A stretch of DNA of 64,000 nucleotides from Leptobrachium leishanense (lineage: Eukaryota > Chordata > Amphibia > Anura > Megophryidae), in the NCBI GenBank assembly GCA_009667805.1, contig CM019069.1, forward strand, positions 96,817,204 through 96,881,203, read 5' to 3'. Shown one piece after another: positions 12,121-22,364 of the stretch; position 1 is the stretch's first letter; the number at the start of each line of letters is the position of its first letter. A program made the position numbers and the translations under genes. Below the pieces are notes generated by a model that was not told the DNA's origin, searched no databases, and saw only the letters and a list, made by a program, of their open reading frames with translations.

Positions 12121-14245
12121 CAGGGGGCTGTGGGCTAGCCTCCTGCCCCGCGACTATGGCCCGTGGAAGAGACCATTGGGGGAACTGGTGGACTTTTTAA
12201 CTATATTTGGTTTTGCACGATTGTAAACATCCCTACAGCAAACTAAAGTTATTCTGATGTCTGTGTGTTATTCCCTTATGTAGTTATTATAGAGTCTCTC
12301 GTTGTGTATATTGCGTACATTCCCTCAATTATCTAACCTCTCTCTGTATAGTGTGACCTCTGTATTAGTACCTGCTCTTTATAACAAATTCCTTTTGTTT
12401 ACCCTGTTTTTTCCCTCCCCCTTCTCCTAGGATATCCCATTGTCTATTGTTTGAAGGTTCTGTGCTGTTATCTGATCTATGATGTTATCTGTTTGTATGC
12501 AAATGTGTTGGTCCTTGACTGTACCTGTCACATCTCACGGCGACGCCGCAGAAAATTTCCTCCTGCATCATGTGCATCTTGTTAACATTGGCTGGTTTTC
12601 TTTAAAACGACCACACCCGCATCCAGCCAATGCTCTGACATTAACGTCTCAAGCCTCACCTTGTGAGGACCTGCAGTTAAACTTCCAGAGCCTTGTGGCT
12701 ATTCCTGTCTGAACTATCTGTGTACCGAACCTCTGCCTGTTTTCTGACCATCCAAGATCGCCACCGGCCTATGACCATTGCCTGTTTCTGGATTTGCAAC
12801 TACAATCCACAGTTCCTTGTGTTTTCTTCTCAGAAGGATTATTAATTCATCCAGGTTCCTTTCAAGTTTTCCCTTTGTTACCAAGGACTGTATTATTGAA
12901 CATTTTTCCATTTTTCTATCAAGGACTTATTGTTTATACAGATTCCTGCCCATTTTGTTTCATCCAAAATATTTCCTGTTATTTTTTACACCAATCTGTG
13001 TTACATTCATTTTTTGTTACTGCAAATTGGGTTCTCACCTTGTTCACCGGTACTTACGGGATACATTTTCTGACAGTACCTGTGTGTCTCTGTGAATTAA
13101 CAGTCATTTCTATTCTGACCAAGCTTGAAGTCACGGGTCATGAATTGGGGTAGCAGGTACCTTCTACTTGATGTGCCAACAAAAGGCTCCAGGTCTACAA
13201 CTTCGGCTTATTTCTGGGGGATGCTAGCAAGCTGCGGCTAACGTACTGGAGAAAGGCGTGAGGAGAACCCGGATGTCCAGTGAAGAAGCAGCATTTGGTG
13301 TAGACGGTAACACAAGCTTCATAAATAATATGGATGAATCAGTTCACTCGTGTTCCTGAGCCTATTGGGCTCTCTCAAATTCGCCCGGGGTTGTTCAGTT
13401 AAGGCACAACTCCTGAAAAATTCATCTACACCATTGGTCTCCACACGGAAGCCTAGGTCGGGAGCACGCGTTAACCAGGATTGACCGTACGGTAGAGAAA
13501 CCCTGGACCCTCCACCAGCGAACGGATACTTGACTATCCCCTTCACCAGAGGGGAAGATGGGGTTATCCAATATCGGAGATAAGGGGGAAATGGGGGCAG
13601 TGAGCGAGACTCTCAGTTTGTTAGTATTCCAGAGTTCCCACCCAGTGACGCCCGCCACTGCTGTAGTTAAGTGTCATGCCCAGGTACCAGGGTGGCACCA
13701 GGATATGGGGGATATGAACCCAGTATGCAGTTTCCTACACAGATGACCGGGTGGGTAAGGTTTGGAAGGGGATGAAATATGGAAACTGACTGGATGAATT
13801 CTGCAGGATGGTGGGAAGCGTGGTGGAAATAAATGCAGGAACCAGGAAAACAAAATGAACAATAGGTTTATGCAGAGCAACAGGTAAACAGAACTTCACT
13901 CTAAGCATACAAGAGCTGTAATGAACCAGCAATTGGTCAGTGTGGGGCAGAGTACTTTATTTCGAGTGTGTGGTGTGACGTGCTTTGGTGTTAACTGTGT
14001 ATATGCCAGAACCAGTGCTGGTTACAGAGAGCAGTACATGAAGTACACCACCAGGGGGGTTTCAGGATGGCTGTTGCAATGGAACGTGATAGCTGGATGC
14101 AGGTTACAGGGCAGGAAATGTACCACCAGGGGGGGGGGTGTTAGGATGGTTGCAGCCATGGGGCATGACATTAAGTCAGTTAGGCTGCATAATACTAACT
14201 GGAGAGGTCAGGGACCATGAGGCCCCCCAGGATTTGGGAAGAATA
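12121..14245. other. Unassigned sequence with a dispersed repeat
   Basis: No convincing coding frame. Bases 13100-13235 match, in opposite orientation, 57945-58075 (shared words include AGCCTTTCGTTGGCAC and GGTCAGAATAGAA). This could be the end of an LTR element or another dispersed repeat. Around 14040-14150 two copies of a CCACCAGGGGGG-containing unit lie in tandem. Confidence 0.35.
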
Positions 14246-14880
14246 ATATCATGCGGGACACCATAGGGCATTTATCCAACCAAATAAAATGGAGAGTAGC
14301 AGATTGCAGGTCTCGCAACACCCCCGGGGGGGCAGACTGATCGGCAATGTGTGAAAGAAATATAACAACTTAGGCAGAAGCATCATCTTGACCGCATCTA
14401 TCAGACCGATCCAGGAGATCGGGTAGGAGGACCAATTACGCATCAGGCATTGGCAGTGGGTAAGGAGAGCAGGATAGTTAGCTTGATAGTGTCAATCCCT
14501 ATGGGCCATGATATATACTCCCAAGAAGGAAATTCTGTCAGCTTCCCAGCGGAAAGGAAAGACATGTTGCAAGTGCATCAGCTCATCAGCAGGCAGCGAG
14601 ACATTCACAGCTTCAGATTTAGAAAGATTAATTTTATAGCCTGAGAGGAGGGCGTAAGATCATAAGCTACTGTAGAGGTTAGGGAGGGAGACCCGGGGGT
14701 TAGTAATCATCAAAAGAGCATTGTCTGCAAACAAACTCAACATATATTCCCTGTCCAGTACTTTGATCCCTAAAATATCTGGGTGGTGGTGGATATGTTC
14801 AGCCAGGGGCTCTACACACAGTGTGAACAATAAGGGGGAGAGAGAGTAGCCCTGTCTGTCTGGTACCATTTAGTATTGGA
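14246..14880 (-). pseudogene. L1-like LINE reverse transcriptase fragment
   Basis: On the minus strand, separated frames give L1 reverse-transcriptase words: RQGYSLSPLLFTLCVEPLAEHI, then LSLFADNALLMIT (the FADD box, with the second Asp changed to Asn), KINLSKSEA, and further on WIGLIDAVKMMLLPKLLYFFHTLPI. This is the palm and thumb of an L1-clade protein. The changed catalytic residue, several stops and missing ends show a dead fragment. Confidence 0.75.
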
Positions 14881-16375
14881 AATGGATGTGATTTCGCTCT
14901 CATGGTCACCACTGAGGAACCGCTGATTGCTCACCCACCCCCCTCCGACTCCTTGTGGCCCTCGGATGGGACACTATCCCCCATACTTTGTTTGTCGCCA
15001 CCCCAGGTATACCTATCCCTTTTTTATTTGTATTGTTCCTGTTTTACTGTTATGTTCATTGTCTTACCACTTCTGTAAGTAATTGAACCAATAATAAACA
15101 TATTTTTTTTTAATTAATAAATAAAAATTCACAGTTTATGATGACTTTGGTGTAACATAAGACAACTTGAAAAAGAATATAATTGTTTTTACAATGGATT
15201 AAATCCATTTATTAAAAATATAAGGAACGATTTACATATTTTAATTTAATATAATGGCAACTGCTCTCCTGTTCATTCAGAATTACAAAATATATGGCAG
15301 CTGAAAGTCAAGGCAAGGCAGTTCAAATGGCTGTCAGACATCAAGATCAAGACTACTAAGCCTTATTCGGGTAACAGGTCTCCAGATGTTATGTGCGTAA
15401 TAAAGAGCAGCTGATTTGCTGAGTAAAGGTTATTGGTGTTTCCTAGACATAAAACTGCAATAAAACAGAGGTCTGATTGTAATGCTGCTAATCTCTTGCT
15501 TTCCTGTAAAGTAAAACAAAATTTATTACTATTGATGTCAGCACATCTAAAGGACTCAGATCCAGCTCCTTCCTGGAAACAGGGTGTCAATGTTCTGGGA
15601 CGTCATTAGGAATTATGGGGCACAGTACAACTTTATTGGCCCCCCTCATTAAACTGAACAGGAAAAGCATGGAGAAACAATCCCTTTTGCATTAACCGCT
15701 AGTTAATGGGGTTTTCAGCAGCTAGGCTATACTACCCAAGTGCCTCTATTTAGAAAAGATAGTCCCTATTTTAGGCAGAAATCCCTCAGTTCCTCTCCTA
15801 AGGTCTGATTCTAACTCCGCAATTAAGCTTATGTCTCAAGCCACTATCCATAACGGTTCCAGTCATTAACGACTTGAGCTGTTGTTCCAACCTGTTTACT
15901 GTTATTTAAGAGCTCCTATTATGCTGACAACATCTGCTCAATTATTATGTTAGTATTGCTTTCGTTTTTAGTTTAATTGTAAAAATACTCCCCATTTCTC
16001 CCTCAGTGCTGGCTGCTCCTCCTCTTCAACTTAGTGCTTCCAAAATGTGGAAGTCCCTGGAGCTTCTTATGCAATTTACGATAACTTTACAATAACTTTC
16101 GTATGTATGTACGCTTCGCAAATTGCGTATCTCCTGCAACTTGCACACTTTTGCATGTAAGTTACTTGAGCATCTGCGTACAATGAGGAATTGCTACAGG
16201 GTGCACACACACACAGTACTAGTTCTCAGCTGTTGTCTCCCAGAATGTTCGCTGCTGCGAACGTTTAGATACAGGATGATGTCAGCATGCAAAGTGTGCT
16301 GACATCATTGGTCCCTGAGTTGGTTCCCGGCAAGCAAGATATTCAAAATCCATTCTGCTGAATGAGACGGTGGAA
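14881..16375. other. Intergenic; possible LINE tail and a perfect hairpin
   Basis: The stretch 14881-15125, ending AATAATAAAC plus an AT-rich tail, resembles the 3' end of a plus-strand LINE, but this is weak. No gene is seen in 15126-16375. A perfect 12-bp inverted repeat ATGATGTCAGCA / TGCTGACATCAT lies at 16276-16287 and 16297-16308 with a 9-nt loop. Confidence 0.3.
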
Positions 16376-16770
16376 GAAACTCCTTCATTTCACATAGCGC
16401 TATCGGCCAAAGCCTGCCCCGCCTTTTCAGGGGGCCCGGCAGACGCGATGATGTCATCACGGTGTGTGAGGACGTCATCGACCAGGCACGCCCTGGCACC
16501 TGCAGTAAAAATGAGGAAGGGGAGGGGGGCTCCTTTGGAGCCCTCTAAGTTAAAAAAAAAAAACTGCACTGCTGGAAATGGGCGAGTCTCCTCTTTTCAG
16601 CGGTGGGTCCCATTAACTGTTTCGTTGCTGGATCGTGATTTGGCGCCAATCGGCACCGAGTCACGATTCAAACCCAGAGGTGGCTTACATCTTGGATGTC
16701 AGCCAAGCCTCTGGGTCACACCCCACCCACTGACATCCTCACCATATGTGTGAGGACATCAGTGGGCCAG

Positions 16771-17083
16771 TTAACCCCCTAGCTGCCAAGAGGAGATACG
16801 GGGATCCAAAGGTATGTTTAATATCATTGGATGATATATAGCCTGATCATGGCCTTTCCATTCATACCAAACATGAGCAGGTTTGTTGTAAAAAAAAAAA
16901 AAAACATGAAATTAAGTAAATAAATAATAGTAATGAAAAAAAAATCGAGTTTTAAAAAAAAAAAAACTGTCTGGGGGGTTTAATTAAATAGGATTAAGCT
17001 GGCATTTAAACAAGATGAGCATAAAATGGTCAAAATGAGCTCAGCGCACAGAGGTGAAATGGCTCAGCAGCGAAGGGGGTTAA
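16771..17083 (-). repeat. Family A TTAA-bounded repeat, short copy
   Basis: Bounded by TTAACCCCC at 16771 and GGGGGTTAA ending 17083. On the minus strand it starts like the family A copies at 19725, 20898, 22079 and 51672 (TTAACCCC, then TGCTGAG, CATTTCACC, TGTGCGCTGAGCTCA). No coding capacity. Probably a MITE-like non-autonomous DNA element. Confidence 0.6.
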
Positions 17084-17431
17084 AAAGCGAAAACATGTAA
17101 AAATTGGGTCTTTCTAATCTCTCGAAACTATGTAGCTGGGGTCTTTTTTGGCAGTTGTAGATTTTGGGGATTAAATTTTTAAAAAGTGTGTTTTTTCCAT
17201 TTTTTCATCCTATTTCATTTTTTTTTATAGTAAATTATAAGATATGATAGAAATACTGGTATCTTTAGAAAGTCCATTTAATGGCAGGAGAAATGGTATA
17301 TAATATGTGTGGGTTGCATAAACGAGTAAGAGGAAAATTTGACCTAAACATGAACAACGCAGAAACGTAAAAACAGCAGCGGGCACTTTCGGATGGATTT
17401 TTGTAAAACCGCTCGGTCACTAAGGGGTTAA
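17080..17431 (-). repeat. Family B TTAA-bounded repeat
   Basis: On the minus strand it runs from TTAACCCCTTAGTGACCG at 17431 to TTAA at 17080, shared with the adjoining family A unit. It matches 51312-51675 in opposite orientation, where it is likewise followed by family A. Confidence 0.6.
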
Positions 17432-17487
17432 ATCAGGCCGCCCCCCTGCAGCCAATGACGTGCGTCAGCTTCATAGGTGGGCCAGAG

Positions 17488-18148
17488 TGTTACCGGAATC
17501 CACCTGGTTCACGCGGGATGAGGCCGGGCCGGCACAGACAAGGATTGACTGGACACGAGTCTCTTCAGGAAAGGCAAACTTTATTGTGACGTCACAGAAT
17601 GCTCACACAGGATTCAATCGCAAAGAGTGAGCCCCGATTACACAGTGACATGAGGTTTTATACCCCGAATACATAATTAGTTACTTCCCAATTAGCCCAC
17701 CTCCCGGTGACACTATCCCACCCCACGTGGGTCCGTACCTCCCTTAATCCAATACAAAGACATTCCATACATTGGTCATAAATTGGCAGGCTTCATGATA
17801 TTCTGACACAAAAGGATTTACTATTGTGCCTGTGCCCACCTCCCTTGCGCTTGTTTATTGTTTGTTTTAGATAAGGCCTGGTCTGGTTTCACACTCCTCT
17901 TTGTCTCAGCTACAGGCTCCTATGACCTTGATGTATCTCTTCATCCTGTCACCCTGTGCCTGCAACGGCCCAGATCTTCTCTAATTTAATTGCTTTACTG
18001 CTTGTCTAACACATTCCAAAGATTCTATGTAAGCTTCATTCTAACTCCAACTAATATCTACCTAGTTATATTCAAGTGAATCAATATTCTGAACAAGATG
18101 GCTGCCTGGCTCAGGATGGCGACCATCTTCTGGCCTGAGTCCCTTACA
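17488..18148 (-). mobile_element. LTR-only insertion (solo LTR) with TSD AGAG
   Basis: 661 bp from TGTTACCGG to CTTACA, flanked by the 4-bp duplication AGAG (17484-17487 and 18149-18152). On the minus strand a clear TATA box (GGGGTATAAAA, 17666-17656) precedes AATAAA at 17585-17580 by about 75 bp, the promoter to polyadenylation order of an LTR. No internal region remains, so it is a solo LTR left by recombination. The 4-bp TSD fits gypsy or retrovirus-like elements. The family is not identified. Confidence 0.75.
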
Positions 18149-18152
18149 AGAG

Positions 18153-19125
18153 GAGGGGCCGACAGAGCAGCTGGCAAGCAGGGCGTACTAGTACACCACC
18201 GTTAAGGCCCCCGCTGGGCACAAGACACCCTGCGGAAATGGGTTAATAAGCCAAAGTGGTCATTGATCATTGTGTGTTGAGTGTCTCTTTAGCGACTCCT
18301 ATACAAAGTAAAGGAACTGTTAATATAAAGGAGCTGCTAATTTTGAGCAGCAAGATCCAAACAGATGATAACAGTAGGGTGGTAATAAGGCCCAATAAGT
18401 GTATAAACTGTAATAAATGTCCATATAAATTGTTCTGCACAAATAAAATACTTTCCTCTTGTTCTAATGTACAGTTTGAGAGAAATAGAGCCGAGAGCTG
18501 GAGCTGTATTTCCACTTGCAAAGTCTGGCAATGGCTTGTCACTGGCCCCGCCCCTTATGAGTGCTTTCTAACTGATAGAAAGGCGGGCAGGTTTGTGCCA
18601 GGCAGGCTGAGGCACTCTATGGTGTGTGTGTGGTGATAGCAGTGGCTGGTGGTGGCCTTCCTTACTTCTGTAAAAAAACAACAACACGGACACGAAGCAG
18701 AAAATGCAACAGCTCAGGAGGCCTACATGAGGCCCGCACCGGGCACTGCCCATTACCGCCCCCTGAAGTATGAGCCCGCTGCCCCCTGAGACATGTTTCC
18801 CTTGTGGTTTGTAGGAGCCCGATTTTAGGCAGTAAAAGCGCTTAGGTATATATGTATACTGTATTGTGTTTCTCCGTGTATTATATGTATTGCAGAGGGA
18901 TAAACCGGTAAAGGGCTCCAAGTCACAGCGACACGCATTATAATAGAAAAGGAAAGAAAACACCGCACAGCTGTGAAAGAAACAGCCTTAATAGGCGGAT
19001 TGCGTGTGTTAGGAGAAGCAGATAAGCATTGTAACCGTAACATCACAGCGCGCTACAGGGCGGGCTTAATTTACACACGAGACAGTTCCTCCTGATATGG
19101 TATGTGCGGTGCAGAAACAGACGCA
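18153..19125. other. Intergenic sequence left of the tRNA gene
   Basis: No gene or recognised repeat is supported. The region is moderately GC-rich near 18540-18800. Confidence 0.35.
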
Positions 19126-19197
19126 GGCGCGGTGGCCAAGTGGTAAGGCGTCGGTCTCGTAAACCGAAGATCACGGGTTCGAACCCCGTCCGTGCCT
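19126..19197 (+). tRNA. tRNA-Thr, anticodon CGT
   Basis: 72 bases fold as a complete cloverleaf. The acceptor stem GGCGCGG pairs with CCGTGCC (one G-U) and the discriminator base is U. The anticodon stem TCGGT/ACCGA encloses loop CTCGTAA, giving anticodon CGT, which reads ACG (threonine). The T arm is ACGGG-TTCGAAC-CCCGT. Internal Pol III boxes are intact: A box TGGCCAAGTGG and B box GGTTCGAACCC. There is no intron and no encoded CCA, as expected for a nuclear gene. It is the only host gene I can support in the window. Confidence 0.97.
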
Positions 19198-19211
19198 ACG
19201 GGTGATCAGTG

Positions 19212-19221
19212 TTTTTTTTTT
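19212..19221 (+). terminator. Pol III terminator of the tRNA gene
   Basis: A run of ten T residues begins 15 bases after the end of the tRNA, which is a strong RNA polymerase III stop. Confidence 0.85.
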
Positions 19222-19724
19222 ATTTATTTACTTTCTGTGTCTCACAGTGTTTTGAGCATTACTCTCTATGTATCCATAACTTGCCGCATGTATTTACATT
19301 ATTTTCTCAGCTGTCAGGTATTTCACACGCCTTAGATCTCTCTCTAAGGGATCATCCCGTTGCTAAGCATTTTCAAAGGTTCAAAAACCATTTGCTAGCC
19401 AGTACCACGCTGCAGACACCCAGGGGCATAACGTGTCTTTTCGCCGATGGGGCGAAGGTGCCAGCGCGCTGCTTATATTATACCAGTGACAATAAGAAAA
19501 TGGCTACCAGCAATAATATGACGTCACAGTGCATGTGTGACAAGCCAGCTGTCATCGCACCGACGTCACTGTGTGATGCCCGCTGTCCCCCCTATTGAGG
19601 AGCTGCTCAGGGCAGACACCCTTCTGGTCCTGACTTCTGGCCTCAGTGAGTTACTGGCCGCAGGTTATGGGTATTGACCATGTGCCACATTTATGCCAAT
19701 GGGGTGAAAGGGTAAGTTAAATGT

Positions 19725-20901
19725 TTAACCCTTTCACTGCTGAGGCATTTCACCGCTGTGTGCTGAGCTCATTTTTACCGTTTTTGCTCATCATGTTTAA
19801 ACGTGATTTGAAGCCACGTTTTATTATACGACCCGGACATATTATATATCCTTTTTTTTTCAGCAGATTCATAATATATCCTTATTATACGCATACGTCA
19901 TGCCCTGACTGAATATTATAACAAAAAAATGCAATAAAATTTGAATGTTTAATCATCTACAGTGTGTAAAGTGACTTTTTTCACATTTTATCATCCGAGC
20001 CTTTGCGGTTATATATTCTATGGGGTATGATTGTTTATAAAAATTAGAAATGGGAACTCGTACTTTTTTTGGGGGGGGACGGACAATTATGTGATGTTTA
20101 GCTAAAACCCCCGCATAGAAAAAATTGTTAGTGCAGCAGCATTGTTCACATTATAATTGAAATGGGAACAATATTGCTGCATTAATAAAAAAAAAAAACA
20201 CAAAAAAATACATTTATATTATTTTTTTTATTACGTTGAACATGGTCATGCGCTGGCCTTTCCAATGATACAAAACATGCCCCATCTAGCTGCCACCGAT
20301 CAGGAGATCTGGGGTTTCAAAGGAACCCTCTATCGCCACCATGGGAGTTCCTTAGGACATCCCCGGGCAGCTAGGGTTTCCCTGGCTTACTGACGTTATC
20401 GTACCATGCGCGATGATGTCAGATGACGAGGGGAGACCCGGAAGTGGAGCTGCCATCTAAGATAGCGGCCCCCACCGGAACTAGGCCGTGATCCGGCACT
20501 AATGCCGCCGGACAGCGGACAGGCACCTCAGGGGTTAAAGTCAGTCATCACTTGAAAGAGGAGATTCTCCCCTTTTCAGCGGCGCCTTGCTTTTCCCTCT
20601 ACCTCCTTCCGATCGGGAGGGAGAGGGATCCAAAAGGACCCCCCCTCTTTTCAGGTGATCTTCAGGTTTGCTGGGGGGTCTGCCTGAAAATTATGTCATC
20701 GCGTCGGATGCAATGATGTCATTATGCCGGGATGAGTCCCGCGGAGAGGACTGACGTCGGGTAAGTCAGACTACCGCCGAACTTCACCCGGAACAGTCGG
20801 GATTTCCCACAGGGCCGCCAAACGTCCATGACATGTGTGGGCCGTCCTCAGCATGTCATCCGAAGATGTCCCCCACATGTCACCCGCAGTAAAGGGGTTA
20901 A
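19725..20901 (+). repeat. Family A repeat, complete copy (1.18 kb)
   Basis: Runs from TTAACCC (19725) to GGGGTTAA (20901). There is no open frame of note. This copy supplies the uninterrupted reference for the Helitron insertion site: its segment around 19865-19960 matches the joined ends of 22254 and 56123. Head-to-tail with the next copy, sharing TTAA at 20898-20901. Probably a non-autonomous TTAA-targeting DNA element or a satellite-like derivative. Confidence 0.7.
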
Positions 20902-22082
20902 CCCCTTCGCCGCTAAGCCATTTCATCTCTGTGTGCTGAGCTAATTTTCAAACATTTTTGCGCATTGTGTTTAAACGTGATTTTTTGTTTTTAGTAAGGC
21001 TGGGGTCAGACTAACGCATTTTTTAACGTGCGTTTAGCCGCACTTAATCACGGCCGCAGTAACAGCAAATGACGGGTAATGACGGCCAATATATGAAGTA
21101 CGGCCGCACAAAAGTCCGGCCGCGCAACGCCAGTGAAAAATGAATGCATTTTTTCGAGAACGCAGAACCGCTAGTACTGACGTACAGAGTGCGCTGCGGC
21201 GGCATAGCGGCGTGTGTGCGTGATTAGGAGATGTCAGACGCTGCTAATGTCCAGCCTACATAATGTCCAGACACAAAAAGTGTTTTATTGACGATCCGTA
21301 AAAAATCACGCACGAAAATGCGCGTTGTCTGACCATTTTCGTGCATTCCGTGAAAAAATACGTCATTGTGTTCGGACGCACTTTTTGACAGTCGCTGCGA
21401 ATAATGCGTTTGCTTAATCCTAGCCTAAACCCCAGACAATTTTTTTTTCTTCAGCAGACTCAGGAAATTCAAAATGTATAATTTCCATGTCTATATTTCG
21501 TGATCCGCCAGAACACTAGAACAAAAAAATGTAAAAAAAGTCTAAATTCCCATTCAGATTTCAAACGTTTACAGTGTGTAAATTTGTTCTTCCACTTTTT
21601 ATCATCCACATTTTCTGGTTTTCTATAGACTATAATGAAAAATCATTAATGTGGAACCTGTTACTCTTTTTTCCGACCCCCCCCCCCGCAAATTAACCAA
21701 AACTGAAAATAATTACAATTTTTGCTAGTATTTTGGTGTTTTGCATTTTATGAAAAATATGACGTTGGAAATGAGAAGGTGAGTAATGTCTGTGGTATTG
21801 CTCATTTTATACGTGGAAAATGGACAATGTCACTGCCATAAAGGAAAACCAACATAAAAGGAAAAACAACATTTTTTTCTCTCTATTTTTCATTTTTCTT
21901 TCTTTAATATTTTACTTGGTCATGTTTCATATCATTGGAAAGGCCAGACTCTGACCTTTTTAATTGTAACAGATCTCTGTGCCCGGACAGGGTCACATCT
22001 GCCAAATGCTGCTTCCTCGCTGGACACCCGGGTTTTCCTCCTGACTCTCACGCCTTTCTTCAGTAACTTAGCCGCAGCTTAA
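20898..22082 (+). repeat. Family A repeat, second tandem copy, interrupted
   Basis: Starts TTAACCCCTTCGCCGCTAAGCC and continues past an inserted 428-bp element (20998-21425) to TTAA at 22079-22082, where a third copy starts. Its interior matches the first copy but is shortened on the right. Confidence 0.65.
20998..21425. mobile_element. 428-bp MITE, inverted ends, TSD TAA
   Basis: Begins GGCTGGGGTCAGAC and ends ATCCTAGCC, imperfect inverted repeats. TAA flanks both sides (20995-20997 and 21426-21428). It interrupts a family A repeat, so it is a genuine insertion. Related copies are at 56323, 57296, 60683 and 61549. A 3-bp TWA duplication is typical of PIF/Harbinger elements, but no transposase is present to prove the class. 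Confidence 0.75.
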
Positions 22083-22254
22083 CCCCTTCACTGCTAAAGC
22101 ATTTCACCGCTGTGTGCTGAGCTCATTTTTACCGCTTTTGCTCATCATGTTTAAACACGATTTGAAGCCACGTTTTATTATACGACTCAGACATATTATA
22201 TATCGTTGTTTCCGGCAGACTCCGCAGATTCATAATACATTATTATTATATGTA
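22079..22254 (+). repeat. Family A repeat, third copy, left part before the Helitron
   Basis: Starts TTAACCCCTTCACTGCTAAAGCATTTCACC and stops at A22254, where the Helitron begins. The continuation is at 56123. Confidence 0.8.
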
Positions 22255-22282
22255 CTAGGTGGAAAGCCTGCCCAGAGGGCAG
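22255..22282 (-). other. Helitron 3' terminus: hairpin plus CTAG
   Basis: Hairpin CTGCCC/GGGCAG with a 3-nt loop at 22282-22268, a 9-nt spacer, then CTAG at 22258-22255, next to a T on the minus strand. This is the standard 3' signal for rolling-circle termination in Helitrons. Confidence 0.85.
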
Positions 22283-22364
22283 TCTATTGATAAGTGTGAT
22301 GCGCATGAATGTTGGTGGAAAGGAAAACACAGCAGCGTCAAGAAAGGTTAAATATTTTTAGTGA

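Noticed and set aside
4720..12121. A large LTR-like unit (TGTGACAG ... CTGACA) around the Gmr1-like element
   Set aside because: No matching target duplication at the ends and no polyadenylation/TATA layout. The boundaries look accidental.
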